Below, one piece after another: positions 1-8,064 of a stretch of DNA of 51,028 nt. The DNA comes from Candidatus Caccousia avicola. GTDB taxonomy: Bacteria; Bacillota; Clostridia; Oscillospirales; Acutalibacteraceae. The DNA is taken from the NCBI GenBank assembly GCA_018712435.1, contig DVGZ01000109.1, positions 1-51,028 on the forward strand. The letters are read 5' to 3'. The notes beneath the pieces were generated by a model, which made no database searches, was not told the DNA's origin, and was given only the letters and a program-made list of their open reading frames with translations. The stretch's first letter is position 1; every line of letters begins with the position of its first letter. The translations under genes and the position numbers were made by a program.

Positions 1-18
1 CAGAAGAAGGATCGTTGA
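1..18 (+). CDS. C-terminal tail of an upstream gene (partial)
   Basis: The first bases read as five codons (Gln-Lys-Lys-Asp-Arg) followed by TGA at 16-18, directly abutting a strong rightward terminator. This arrangement suggests the window opens in the last codons of a rightward gene. Too little remains to identify it, and another frame is also open here, so the call rests on position only. Confidence 0.3.
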   Translation, partial: QKKDR

Positions 19-57
19 AGCACCCCCTTTTCGTGCAAGCGGAAAGGGGGTGCTTTT
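18..57 (+). terminator. Rho-independent terminator
   Basis: A 13-bp stem (AAGCACCCCCTTT paired with AAAGGGGGTGCTT) around a ~12-nt loop, ending in a short T run. It closes the transcript entering from the left. The stem has some symmetry and could work on both strands. Confidence 0.8.
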
Positions 58-301
58 GATCCCGATGAAAAATTTTGATTTTCTTCCTAAAATCTGTAAC
101 TTTTCTCAGCTGTGCCGCGTCTATTCTATACAGAATCTATCGGTTGTTTTGAGGGCTGCTTTGCTGTGCGGCGGAGGGCTATCTCGTTCCCATGGGGGAA
201 ACGGTGGCACTCCGCGCGCCGTTTGTTTTGGAATAGTGGGAGTAGGAAAAAAATAGAATAGTTACAATTCGTTCATTTGTAAAGCTTTTTTTGTGGGAAT
301 G

Positions 302-310
302 TGCTAGAAT
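302..310 (+). promoter_or_regulatory. Possible extended -10 promoter of the ABC operon
   Basis: TG-C-TAGAAT at 302-310 resembles an extended -10 element (TGnTATAAT) 58 bases before the first gene of the ABC operon. No good -35 box lies 17 bases upstream, which is usual for extended -10 promoters. The rest of the 58-368 gap holds no gene or strong hairpin that I can recognise. Confidence 0.4.
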
Positions 311-368
311 CGGGGTGAACCGCAAAGTTGTGCGGGTCTGAGGAAGAGGAAGAAAGGCAGGCGAAAAA

Positions 369-1106
369 ATGAGCCTGATCAGTGTGCAGGGCGTGCGCAA
401 GGTATACCGGGTGGACAGGGAGCGTATTGTGGCTCTGGGAGGAGTTTCACTCGCCATCGAGGAAGGGGAAATCTGCTGTATCCTCGGCACCTCCGGTTCC
501 GGAAAATCGACGCTGCTCAACATCATGGCGGGACTGGAAAAGCCCAGCCGGGGCAAAATTGTGATTGCGGGGTCGGACGTCACCGGCTTTTCGGAAAAGC
601 AGTGGGCGCTGTTCCGGCAGAAGAACATCGGCTTTGTGTTTCAGTCGTATAATCTGCTGCCGGCGCTGACGGCGCTCGAAAACGTCGCGATGCCTCTGGT
701 ATTCCGCGGCACGGGAAAGGGCAAGCGCATGCAGGAAGCGACGAAGATGCTGAAAGCCGTGGGTCTGGGGACGAGAATGTCCCACAAGCCGACGCAGATG
801 TCCGGCGGCCAGCAGCAGCGTGTGGGTATTGCCCGCGCTTTTGTCTCGCATCCGAAAATTATCTTTGCCGACGAGCCCACGGGAAACCTTGACAGCAAAA
901 CAAGCCGCGAGGTAATGGGGATCATGGTGGGGCTGGCCCGCCGCTATCACGAAACGCTCATCGTCGTCACGCATGACCGGGAGATCGCCCGGTTCGGCGA
1001 TCGGCTGATTGAGATCCATGACGGCCTTGTCCGTTACGACAGCCGTTTGGCGCCGCAGCCCACAGGGGGCGCGGCAAATGAGGAGGAAAGGAAGGCGCAG
1101 GCATGA
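369..1106 (+). CDS. ABC transporter ATP-binding protein (MacB/LolD-type)
   Basis: A 245-residue ATPase that would power the permease encoded two genes downstream, acting at the cytoplasmic face of the membrane. Visible motifs in order: Walker A GTSGSGKST (residues 40-48), Q-loop FQSYNLLPALTALENV (91-106), signature MSGGQQQR (144-151), Walker B IIFADEPTGNLDS (164-176) and the switch His in VVTHD (about 202). The EPTGNLDS and SYNLLP wording is typical of the MacB/LolD/FtsE group, which drives export or mechanotransmission rather than import. It overlaps the next gene by ATGA (1103-1106), so the three genes form one translationally coupled operon. Length is normal and nothing is missing. The substrate is unknown. 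Confidence 0.93.
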   Translation: MSLISVQGVRKVYRVDRERIVALGGVSLAIEEGEICCILGTSGSGKSTLLNIMAGLEKPSRGKIVIAGSDVTGFSEKQWALFRQKNIGFVFQSYNLLPALTALENVAMPLVFRGTGKGKRMQEATKMLKAVGLGTRMSHKPTQMSGGQQQRVGIARAFVSHPKIIFADEPTGNLDSKTSREVMGIMVGLARRYHETLIVVTHDREIARFGDRLIEIHDGLVRYDSRLAPQPTGGAANEEERKAQA

Positions 1107-2977
1107 AAAAGAGGAAATTCGCGGGGGGAGCGCTGGCGCTTGCTCTCGCTCTGCTTTTGACGCTGGGACTGTTCCCACAGTTCCCGGTAGAGGCGGCACT
1201 CAAAAATGTAGAGGGAATGAAGATCAGTTATCAATTGGACGGCGTTACTTCCGTTCCAAAGGGAATGCCGTTTGGCGCGACCTTTTATTTTACTTTTGAT
1301 GATAATGTAGAGAATACTCCGAATGCTTCTAACGCTAAGGTCAGTGTTAGTGCATCTGGTGTCGCACTTTCTCAGAAATCATTCACCCTTTCTGATTCCA
1401 CTTTGCCGGGAACGGAAGAAGATGGGGGATCCGGTAATGGCGGCACAACGTATTCCATTTATATCCCGGAGCAGTACATGACCAATACAGGCCGTTCGCC
1501 TGCTACGTTGAAATTTACGATTACATGGGAAGGTAATGACGGTACCAATTACCGCGCCTACGGCCAGAAAACGATCACCGAATGCGTGGTCGAGGAGGGG
1601 ACTTCCTCCGAATCTCCCGAAGAAAAGTCCGGGCTGATGGTGGAGAATTACTCCGTCAACAAGCAGGATCTGCGCGAGGGCAATACCTTTGATCTCGCCA
1701 TTACCATCAAGAACAACGGCCAGACAGCGTGCAGCAACGTTGCCGTCATCCTGCCGACGCTCGAACAGATCACGGTCAACGGCAAGCTGAACGCGCAGGT
1801 GATAGCGTCGCTTCCGGCGGGCGCGACGGCTACCGTGACGTTCCCGATGATCTGCGCGGCTTCCATGACGACGGGGAACATCAGCATTCCGATCGCCGTT
1901 TCCTCCGACGAGGTGGCGGAAAAAACGACGAACGCTTTCGTTTACGTCACCGGAACGGCGGGCACGGAAAGCGAGTCCCCCTCCTCGGAGCAGCCCGTGG
2001 AGATGAAGCCGGTTATCATTCTCGAAAGCTACGATTACGGCGGGCAGGCGGTGCTCGGCGGCAAGGAATTTGAGCTGACAATGAATTTCAAGAACACCAG
2101 CCGCAACCAGACGATCGAAAACGCCGTGATCAAGGTGTCCTCCGTGACCAACGACGCGGGCGCGGGCGCGGCCTTTACCCCGGCGAATTCTTCCAGCACC
2201 TTCTACATAGAGAGCATCGCTCCCGGACAGTCGGTGCAGGAAAAGATCACGCTTCTGCCGAAGGTGGACGCGGAGCCGAACTCCTACAGTATGCAGGTGG
2301 CTTTCGACTACGTTTACGGCAAGGACCACACCTCCGCCACGGATACCGTGACCTTCTCCATTCCGATCACGCAGGAGGATCGCTTCACGGTCACGCTCGG
2401 AGAAATTTACGGCCCGGTCATGCTCGGGGACAGCGTGTATCTCTCCGCCAACTATGTCAACCAGGGCAAGAGCACCATCTATAACCTTTCCGCTTCGGTG
2501 GAGGGGAATTTCACCGCCATGGAAGGCTCCACCTCCTATATTGGAAACGTGGAGTCCGGCACGGGCGATTACATCGACATAACGCTTTCCCCCAATGAAG
2601 TGGGCACCATGGAGGGAAAGATCATCTTTACCTATGAGGATTCCACCGGCGTGCAAAAAACGCAGGAGCAGACCTTTACCTGTGAGGTTATGGAAAATAT
2701 GTATGTGGATCCCGGGATGGATCCGGGGATGGATCCCGGCATGGACCCGGGGATGGATCCCGGAATGGCCGAACAGGGCGGATTCCCCGGCTGGGGGATT
2801 GCGCTGATCGCTGTGGCGGGCGCGGGTGTCGTCGCGCTGATCGTCGTGGTGATTCTCAAAAAGCGCCGGGCTAAGCGCATGCATCTGCTGGAGGAGCTGG
2901 AGGATGACGGCGACGGTGAGGGTGAGTTTGTTCTTCCCGGGGAGGAGCCCGGAGGTCAGGAGGAATCTCAGCCATGA
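1103..2977 (+). CDS. Secreted, C-terminally anchored beta-sandwich (CARDB-like) protein of the ABC operon
   Basis: A 624-residue envelope protein of unknown function. Residues 1-32 form a signal peptide (KKRK followed by a long Ala/Leu core, cleavage near VEAA). The ectodomain has an N-terminal Ser/Thr-rich beta region, then three consecutive segments (about 178-283, 300-425, 426-532) with the hallmarks of CARDB/S-layer-type Ig-like domains, such as 'NxGxxxxxNVxV' strands and 'SLPAGATATV' / 'IAPGQSV' turns. Five perfect tandem DPGM repeats (about 536-555) form a linker before one transmembrane helix (about 564-585), a KKRR stop-transfer signal and an acidic cytoplasmic tail. It sits between ATPase and permease with 4-base overlaps on both sides, where a MacA-type adaptor would be expected. 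I infer it is the extracytoplasmic partner of this transporter. No lipobox or catalytic motif is visible. Confidence 0.85.
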   Translation: MKKRKFAGGALALALALLLTLGLFPQFPVEAALKNVEGMKISYQLDGVTSVPKGMPFGATFYFTFDDNVENTPNASNAKVSVSASGVALSQKSFTLSDSTLPGTEEDGGSGNGGTTYSIYIPEQYMTNTGRSPATLKFTITWEGNDGTNYRAYGQKTITECVVEEGTSSESPEEKSGLMVENYSVNKQDLREGNTFDLAITIKNNGQTACSNVAVILPTLEQITVNGKLNAQVIASLPAGATATVTFPMICAASMTTGNISIPIAVSSDEVAEKTTNAFVYVTGTAGTESESPSSEQPVEMKPVIILESYDYGGQAVLGGKEFELTMNFKNTSRNQTIENAVIKVSSVTNDAGAGAAFTPANSSSTFYIESIAPGQSVQEKITLLPKVDAEPNSYSMQVAFDYVYGKDHTSATDTVTFSIPITQEDRFTVTLGEIYGPVMLGDSVYLSANYVNQGKSTIYNLSASVEGNFTAMEGSTSYIGNVESGTGDYIDITLSPNEVGTMEGKIIFTYEDSTGVQKTQEQTFTCEVMENMYVDPGMDPGMDPGMDPGMDPGMAEQGGFPGWGIALIAVAGAGVVALIVVVILKKRRAKRMHLLEELEDDGDGEGEFVLPGEEPGGQEESQP

Positions 2978-4320
2978 AAATCAAGGACATGATGGCGATG
3001 AGCTTGAAAAACCTGCTCAAGCGAAAGGTGCGCACCTGCCTGACGGTGGCGGGCGTGCTGATTGGCACCTGCGCCATCGTGGTGATGCTTTCCATCGGCC
3101 TCGGCCTGACGGAGGGCATGAACCAGTCGCTGCAGCAGATGGGCGATATCACCATGATTCAGATTTACAACTACAACCAGAGCGCGGAGGGCACGAAGCT
3201 CGACGACGCGGCGATTGATTCGATCCGCTCGCTGGAGCATGTCACGGCCGTGACTCCGATCTACGACCTGCCCTGGGGCGCCTGCGCCATTTCCAGCGGG
3301 AAATACCGCTATGACGGCATGGTGTACGGTCTGGATCTCACGGCTCTGGAAAAGATGGGCTACACGCTCGATGACGGCGCGTTCCCGGATGAATCGCAGG
3401 CGGGCAACACCATCCTGTTCAGCCGGGAATCGCTCTATTCCTTCTATAACACGAAAAAGAAGTCCAACAACCGGGTCAACCAGTATCCGGACGCGAACGG
3501 AAATATCCCGGATCCCTATGTGGATCCGCTCTCCGACAAGCTGGAGGTTCAGGTCCTCACGAACGAGGGGGAGCTGTACGGCAGGCCGATCCGCCTGCAA
3601 AGCACGGCCCTGCTGACCTCCGATTATTCCCGCAACCCGCCCACGAGCTATTCCGCCTTTATTGACATCTCGCTGGCCAAAGAGCTGACGGAGCTGTATA
3701 ACAAGGCGAACAAGGTCCGCACCGATCCGCAGAACAAGGGGATCAACTATTCGCAGGCGGTGATCAAGGCGGAGAGCGTGGAGTATGTGCAGGAGCTGGA
3801 GACCGCCATCCACGATATGGGCTTCACGGATACCTACAGCATGGAGAACGTGCGCGGGCCCGTGGAGGAAATGATGAATATGATTCAGCTGGTGCTCGGC
3901 GGCATCGGAGCGGTGTCGCTCATCGTCGCGGCGCTGGGAATCATCAACACCATGATCATGTCCATCTATGAGCGCACGCGCGAGATCGGCGTGATGAAGG
4001 TGCTCGGCTGTGTGGTGGGGAACATCCGCGTGATGTTTCTCATGGAGGCCGGCATGATCGGCCTGATGGGCGGTCTGGTGGGGCTGGTGATCAGCTATGC
4101 CGCGTCCGCCGTCATCAACTATTTTGCTGCCTCGGGCGACGGAAACGTGCTCAGCGGCATGCTCGGCATGATGTCCACCGGCACGCCGATCTCGGTGATC
4201 CCGCCGTGGCTGGCCGCCGGGTCCGTGGTGTTCGCCGTGGGCGTGGGCGTGCTCAGCGGGATTCTGCCCGCGAACCGCGCCGTGAAGATCAGCGCTCTCA
4301 CCGCAATCAAACAGGAATAA
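2974..4320 (+). CDS. ABC transporter permease, MacB/FtsX family
   Basis: A 448-residue type VII ABC permease. After a short basic cytoplasmic start (SLKNLLKRKVRTC) comes the first transmembrane helix (about 26-50), a large extracytoplasmic MacB-type domain (about 50-300), then three C-terminal helices. The first of these is followed by the conserved 'YERTREIGVMKVLG' coupling helix that docks on the ATPase. The protein ends in 'ILPANRAVKISALTAIKQE', a classic FtsX-domain C-terminus (PAxxAxxxxPxxALR-like). It overlaps the upstream gene by ATGA and is followed by a terminator, so it is the last gene of the operon. The family exports peptides, lipoproteins or drugs; the substrate here cannot be named. 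Confidence 0.93.
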   Translation: MKIKDMMAMSLKNLLKRKVRTCLTVAGVLIGTCAIVVMLSIGLGLTEGMNQSLQQMGDITMIQIYNYNQSAEGTKLDDAAIDSIRSLEHVTAVTPIYDLPWGACAISSGKYRYDGMVYGLDLTALEKMGYTLDDGAFPDESQAGNTILFSRESLYSFYNTKKKSNNRVNQYPDANGNIPDPYVDPLSDKLEVQVLTNEGELYGRPIRLQSTALLTSDYSRNPPTSYSAFIDISLAKELTELYNKANKVRTDPQNKGINYSQAVIKAESVEYVQELETAIHDMGFTDTYSMENVRGPVEEMMNMIQLVLGGIGAVSLIVAALGIINTMIMSIYERTREIGVMKVLGCVVGNIRVMFLMEAGMIGLMGGLVGLVISYAASAVINYFAASGDGNVLSGMLGMMSTGTPISVIPPWLAAGSVVFAVGVGVLSGILPANRAVKISALTAIKQE

Positions 4321-4322
4321 CA

Positions 4323-4373
4323 GAAAACAGGGACCTTTGCGCGGGAAATGCCCGGCGAAGGTCCCTGTTCTTT
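4323..4373. terminator. Rho-independent terminator, probably bidirectional
   Basis: A 15-bp stem (AACAGGGACCTTTGC with GCGAAGGTCCCTGTT) around a GC-rich loop, with T-rich sequence on the right and A-rich sequence on the left. It lies between the convergent ABC operon and the small XRE gene and can serve both. Confidence 0.8.
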
Positions 4374-4389
4374 GTTTGAAATGGTATGG

Positions 4390-4635
4390 TTAAGCGCGGC
4401 CCAACAGCCAGTCCACGGAGACGTTCAGGATGTTGGCGAGCGCGACGAGCTCGAAATCATTGACGCAGCGCACCTGTCCCTCCAGCTTGGAAAGGGCGGA
4501 GGCGTTCATGTCGACCCCATTGACCTGAAGCTGGGCCAAAAGCTCTTTCTGCTTCATGCCAAGCTCCTTGCGCGCCTGCTCCACGCGGGCGCCGACCAGA
4601 TTGCGGTTGCCCAGAGCCTGCTTGCGTAATCTCAA
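4390..4635 (-). CDS. Small XRE-family HTH transcriptional regulator
   Basis: An 81-residue stand-alone Cro/C1-type DNA-binding domain with no ligand-binding extension. The helix-turn-helix runs about residues 14-79: 'VEQARKELGMKQKELLAQL' gives helices 1-2, 'NASALSKLEGQVR' the recognition helix, and 'ALANILNVSVDWLLGRA' the typical closing helix. It is monocistronic and convergent with the ABC operon. A TTGTAT-N17-TATAAT promoter lies 135-163 bases upstream, giving a fairly long 5' leader. The target is unknown; autoregulation or control of the divergent pncB is possible but not shown. Confidence 0.85.
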   Translation of the reverse strand: MRLRKQALGNRNLVGARVEQARKELGMKQKELLAQLQVNGVDMNASALSKLEGQVRCVNDFELVALANILNVSVDWLLGRA

Positions 4636-4769
4636 AGTGCATCACTCCCCAGAAGATAACTCATGCCTGTACGGCAAAACAGCCGTTTTCCTCAAACGTG
4701 CCCCGCCTTTCCGGCGCGGACCGGGGATGTGCGGACGGGAAACGGTTCTCAGCTTGTTCTGTTACGCTT

Positions 4770-4798
4770 ATTATAAATGCTTTTTCACCAAAATACAA
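4770..4798 (-). promoter_or_regulatory. Promoter of the XRE gene
   Basis: Read on the minus strand, TTGTAT (4798-4793), a 17-base spacer, then a perfect TATAAT (4775-4770). It faces left toward the XRE gene. Confidence 0.65.
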
Positions 4799-4889
4799 GA
4801 AACTGTCCTTGAATATTTTATCAGGTTTCCAAACAAAAGGTTTCCCGTCGGGAAAAGCCTGGGTTTCGAGAGAAAACGGGAAAAAGGAT

Positions 4890-4918
4890 TTGTGATTTGA
4901 ACGGCGATTTGGTATAAT
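4890..4918 (+). promoter_or_regulatory. Promoter of pncB
   Basis: TTGTGA (4890-4895), 17-base spacer, perfect TATAAT (4913-4918). It would start transcription near 4925, about 60 bases before pncB, and is divergent from the XRE promoter 92 bases away. The rest of the 334-base gap shows no other element that I can name. Confidence 0.7.
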
Positions 4919-4984
4919 AAAAAGAAATACAGAGCGGCGGCGCCGGGACGCGCGGCTCAATTTTATCGTTTGGAGATGCGACCT

Positions 4985-6445
4985 ATGACAGAAAAGATGC
5001 CCACGGGCAAGAACCTGACGATGCTCACCGATTTTTACGAAATGACCATGGCGAACGGCTATCTGGCAAACGGCTATCGGGATACCATCGCTTATTTCGA
5101 CATGTTCTTCCGTCGTGTGCCGAACAGCGGCGGCTTTGCCATCATGGCCGGTGTGCAGCAGCTTGTCGAATATCTGAACCAGCTTGTGTTTACCCCGGAG
5201 GATATTGCATACCTGCGCTCAACCGGAATCTTCAACGAGGAGTTTCTCGCCTATCTTTCCGATTTCAAATTCTGCTGCGATATCTGGGCAATCCCGGAGG
5301 GCACCCCGATTTTTCCGGGCGAGCCGATCGTCACGGTGCGCGGGCCTGTCATCCAGGCGCAGCTCATTGAAACCATGCTGCTTTTGACCATCAACCACCA
5401 GAGCCTGATCGCGACAAAGGCGAACCGGATCGTCCGCGCCGCGCAGGGCCGTGCTGTGATGGAGTTCGGTTCCCGCCGCGCCCAGGGGCCGGACGGCGCG
5501 ATCTACGGCACGCGCGCGGCCTTCATCGGCGGCTGCTGCGGCACCGCCTGCACCATCTGTGACCGTGACTTTGCCATCCCGGCGCTCGGCACCATGGCGC
5601 ATTCCTGGGTGCAGCTGTTCGACAGCGAGCTGGACGCTTTCCGCGCCTACGCGGAGCAGTATCCGTCCTCCTGCACGCTCCTGGTCGACACCTATAACGT
5701 GCTCAAGTCGGGCGTTCCCAATGCCATCAAGGTCTTTAACGAGGTGGTCGTGCCGCGCGGGTTCCGTCCCGCCGGGATCCGCATCGACAGCGGAGACATC
5801 ACCTACCTGTCCCGCAAGGCCAGAAAGATGCTCGACGAGGCCGGGTTCCCCGATTGCAAGATCTGCGCCTCGAATTCCCTTGATGAAACCATTATACGCG
5901 ATATGCTCGTGCAAGGTGCGTGCGTGGACAGCTTCGGCGTGGGCGAACGGCTGATCACCGCCGCTCCCGAGCCGGTGTTCGGCGGCGTGTATAAGCTCAG
6001 CGGCGTGGAGAATCCCGACGGCAGCGTGACCCCGAAGATCAAGGTCAGCGAGAATGTCGCGAAGATCACCACCCCGTGCTTCAAGGGCCTGTGGCGTCTT
6101 TTCGACCGCGAGACGGGAAAGGCGCTGGCCGACGTGATTACCCTGCACGAGGAGACGATCGACGACACGAAGCCGTATGAGATTTTCGACCCCGACCATG
6201 TCTGGAAGCGCAAGACGCTCACCAACTTCCGCGCTGTCCGGCTCCAGGAAAAGATCTTCGAGGGCGGCCGCTGCCTGGCGCAGGAGCGTGATCTGCGCGA
6301 GATCCAGTCCTATTGCGCCGCGCAGGTGGAAACGCTCTGGGACGAGGTCAAGCGTTTTGAGAATCCGCACCAGTATTATGTCGACCTCTCCCCCGAGCTG
6401 TGGAAGATCAAGAACCGTCTGCTCGAGGAGCATATCACGAATTGA
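4985..6445 (+). CDS. pncB: Nicotinate phosphoribosyltransferase
   Basis: A 486-residue enzyme that joins nicotinate to phosphoribosyl pyrophosphate to give nicotinate mononucleotide, the entry of the Preiss-Handler NAD salvage route. Family signatures are clear: 'NLTMLTDFYEMTMANGY' at the N-terminus, 'FPGEPIVTVRGP', 'EFGSRRAQGPDGA' (substrate and PRPP contact), 'GTMAHSWVQLFDSE' with the catalytic-loop His, 'LLVDTYNVLKSG', and 'GIRIDSGDITYLSRKARKMLD'. The reading frame is open from TTG 4970, but TTGGAG at 4970-4975 is better read as the ribosome-binding site for ATG 4985 (9-base spacing), which I chose. It has its own promoter, and its stop codon overlaps the -35 box of the RNase P RNA gene. 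Confidence 0.96.
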   Translation: MTEKMPTGKNLTMLTDFYEMTMANGYLANGYRDTIAYFDMFFRRVPNSGGFAIMAGVQQLVEYLNQLVFTPEDIAYLRSTGIFNEEFLAYLSDFKFCCDIWAIPEGTPIFPGEPIVTVRGPVIQAQLIETMLLLTINHQSLIATKANRIVRAAQGRAVMEFGSRRAQGPDGAIYGTRAAFIGGCCGTACTICDRDFAIPALGTMAHSWVQLFDSELDAFRAYAEQYPSSCTLLVDTYNVLKSGVPNAIKVFNEVVVPRGFRPAGIRIDSGDITYLSRKARKMLDEAGFPDCKICASNSLDETIIRDMLVQGACVDSFGVGERLITAAPEPVFGGVYKLSGVENPDGSVTPKIKVSENVAKITTPCFKGLWRLFDRETGKALADVITLHEETIDDTKPYEIFDPDHVWKRKTLTNFRAVRLQEKIFEGGRCLAQERDLREIQSYCAAQVETLWDEVKRFENPHQYYVDLSPELWKIKNRLLEEHITN

Positions 6446-6470
6446 CAAGGCGGAGAAAATCCGGTACAAT
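6442..6470 (+). promoter_or_regulatory. Promoter of rnpB
   Basis: Consensus TTGACA (6442-6447), 17-base spacer, TACAAT (6465-6470), a near-perfect sigma-A promoter as expected for a highly expressed stable RNA. The -35 box contains the TGA stop of pncB (6443-6445), so the two genes are packed without a spacer. Transcription should begin around 6476-6478, at the first base of helix P1. Confidence 0.85.
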
Positions 6471-6476
6471 ATTTTT

Positions 6477-6820
6477 GTGAGCAGCCTGAGCGGCCGCGGG
6501 CGAAGCCCGAAAGGGCCCGTCTGAGGAAAGTCCGAGCTCCACAGGGCAAGAATAACGGCTAACGGCCGCCGGGGGCGACCCCAGGGAAAGTGCAACAGAG
6601 AGATACCGCCGCGCAAGCGGCAAGGGTGGAAAGGCGAGGTAAGAGCTCACCAGCGCGCGGGAGACCGCGCGGCTCTGCAAACCCTATTCGGAGCAACACC
6701 GCGGAGGGACAGTATGCGTCGGCCCGGCGCGTCCCGTGGAGGTGGCAGGAACCGGAGCGGCAACGCACGGTCAAGATAGATGGTCGTTCAAGACAGAACT
6801 CGGCTTACAGGGCTGGTCAC
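6477..6820 (+). ncRNA. rnpB: RNase P RNA, bacterial type A
   Basis: The catalytic RNA that removes 5' leaders from tRNA precursors. Conserved regions are seen in order: the P4/CR-I strand GAGGAAAGTCCGAGCTCC (6523-6540), the ACAGGGCAAGA and AGGGAAAGTGCAACAGAGAG elements, the central GGTAAGAGCTCACC-type helix, CTGCAAACCC, and the 3' AGACAGAAC-CGGCTTACA (CR-V, 6790-6809). The ends pair as helix P1: GTGAGCAGCCT at 6477 with GGGCTGGTCAC ending at 6820, with a single mismatch, which sets the limits at about 344 nt. The architecture is ancestral type A, usual for Clostridia and unlike the type B of Bacilli. Confidence 0.95.
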
Positions 6821-6825
6821 ACCAT

Positions 6826-6867
6826 AAAAAGCCCCCATGGAGCGCCTGGCGTTCCGTGGGGGCTTTT
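6826..6867. terminator. Rho-independent terminator between rnpB and the convergent epimerase gene
   Basis: A long stem (AAAAGCCCCCATGGA with TTCCGTGGGGGCTTTT) around GCGCCTGGCG-like loop sequence, starting 6 bases after the rnpB 3' end. The flanking A and T runs make it usable on both strands. Confidence 0.85.
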
Positions 6868-6889
6868 GCTGTCCGGGAAATTTCCCTGT

Positions 6890-7900
6890 TCAGTTCTGAT
6901 CCAGTGTGCGCAGGGTGGAGAAATAGGCGGCGATCACACGGTCGCACCAGGCGTCGAACTTCGGATCCTCCGTTTGCAGCTCCGGGTGCGCCTCGATGTA
7001 GGACAGGCAGATCCGCACGCCCTGATCGTAGCGGATTTCCGCGTGGAAACCGGGGACAAGGCGTTTCAGCTTGGAATTGTCGAACACGACGGAGCGGGCC
7101 TTGTCTCCCAGCAGCGGGCCGAGCAGATCCGGGCGGCAGGCGGAGAGAAAGTCGCTGGAAATGTGCACGAGATTCGGCTTTACGCCCAGAGCGTGCCCGA
7201 CGATCTCGTAAGCCTGATCCCAGGTCAGGCTCTCGTCGCTGGTGATGTGCACCGCCTGCCCCAGCGCGTGGGGGTTGCCCATCAGGCCGCAGAAGCCCTT
7301 GGCGAAGTCGGTGTTGAAGGTGAACGTCCAGAGGGAGGAGCCGTCCCCGTGCACGATGACAGGCTTTCCCTCGCGCATGCGGCGGATGATCTGCCAGCTT
7401 CCGCCGTCCCCGTGCACGCCCATGGGGATGGAGCGCTCACAGTAGGTGTGGCTGGGGCGCACGATGGTGACGGGGAACCCGAAGGAGCGGTAAGCTTCCA
7501 TCAGCACTTCCTCGCAGGCGATTTTATCGCGGGAATACTGCCAGTACGGGTTGGAGAGGGGGGTGCTTTCCGTGATGAGATAATCGGAGAGCGGCTTCTG
7601 ATACGCCGACGCGGAGCTGATGAAAATATACTGCGAGCAGCGATCGCGGAACAGCTCAATGTCGCGCTGCACGTCCAGCGGACGGAAGGCGATGAAGTCG
7701 GCCACAACGTCGAAGGTGCGGTCCCCGAGGGCCGCTTTCATAGCGTCCGGATCGGTGCAGTCTGCGGTGAGCTGCTCCATGCCCGCCGGAGCGGGACGGT
7801 TCCCCCGGTTCAGCAGGGTGATTTCCCAGCCCTGCCGCTGTGCCAGCGCGGTGCAGGCGGAGCTGATGGTGCCGGTGCCGCCCAGAAATAAAGCTTTCAT
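6890..7900 (-). CDS. NAD(P)-dependent epimerase/dehydratase, extended SDR family
   Basis: A 336-residue Rossmann-fold protein. It opens directly with the nucleotide-binding strand-loop 'MKALFLGGTGTISSA' (GGTGxIS variant of GxxGxxG). It continues with 'WEITLLNRGNRP' (cofactor-specificity region, Arg suggests NADP), 'DVVADFIAF', the 'FISSASAYQ' strand, and 'YSRDKIACEE', where Y and K fit the YxxxK catalytic pair. 'TIVRPSHTYCERSIPMG' follows the catalytic site. Such proteins resemble CSP41-like or sugar-nucleotide epimerases; the exact substrate is unclear. ATG 7900 is chosen because the residues match the fold's start. It is monocistronic with its own promoter at 7926-7953, convergent with rnpB. 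Confidence 0.88.
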   Translation of the reverse strand: MKALFLGGTGTISSACTALAQRQGWEITLLNRGNRPAPAGMEQLTADCTDPDAMKAALGDRTFDVVADFIAFRPLDVQRDIELFRDRCSQYIFISSASAYQKPLSDYLITESTPLSNPYWQYSRDKIACEEVLMEAYRSFGFPVTIVRPSHTYCERSIPMGVHGDGGSWQIIRRMREGKPVIVHGDGSSLWTFTFNTDFAKGFCGLMGNPHALGQAVHITSDESLTWDQAYEIVGHALGVKPNLVHISSDFLSACRPDLLGPLLGDKARSVVFDNSKLKRLVPGFHAEIRYDQGVRICLSYIEAHPELQTEDPKFDAWCDRVIAAYFSTLRTLDQN

Positions 7901-7925
7901 TCTCTTGCACGCTCCCTTTTTTTGT

Positions 7926-7953
7926 ATTATAATAAAAATAATAAATGTGACAA
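7926..7953 (-). promoter_or_regulatory. Promoter of the epimerase gene
   Basis: On the minus strand, TTGTCA (7953-7948), a 16-base AT-rich spacer, then TATAAT (7931-7926), 26 bases upstream of the start codon. Confidence 0.6.
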
Positions 7954-7984
7954 AATGGTAAGATTTGTCCGCCGCTTGCATAGA

Positions 7985-8013
7985 TTGATCTTATCACATT
8001 TGGATACGATAAT
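7985..8013 (+). promoter_or_regulatory. Promoter of the CrtO-like acyltransferase gene
   Basis: TTGATC (7985-7990), 17-base spacer, GATAAT (8008-8013), divergent from the epimerase promoter and 52 bases upstream of the GTG start. Confidence 0.55.
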
Positions 8014-8064
8014 CCAGAGAAAGCTTGCAAACGGTTGATTTCGCAGGAAAGGGGGAAGAGCTTC

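Noticed and set aside
1379-2884. 501-codon frame opposite the CARDB-like gene
   Set aside because: Antisense of a protein with signal peptide and membrane anchor; the frame has no start signals and is His/Arg-rich.
5219-6616. 465-codon open frame opposite pncB
   Set aside because: It lies in the shadow of a clear pncB gene, with Arg/Gly/His-rich composition typical of antisense frames in GC-rich DNA; no domain is recognised.
6590-7891. 433-codon rightward frame across rnpB and the epimerase gene
   Set aside because: It runs through the RNase P RNA, its terminator and the antisense of a well-supported SDR gene.
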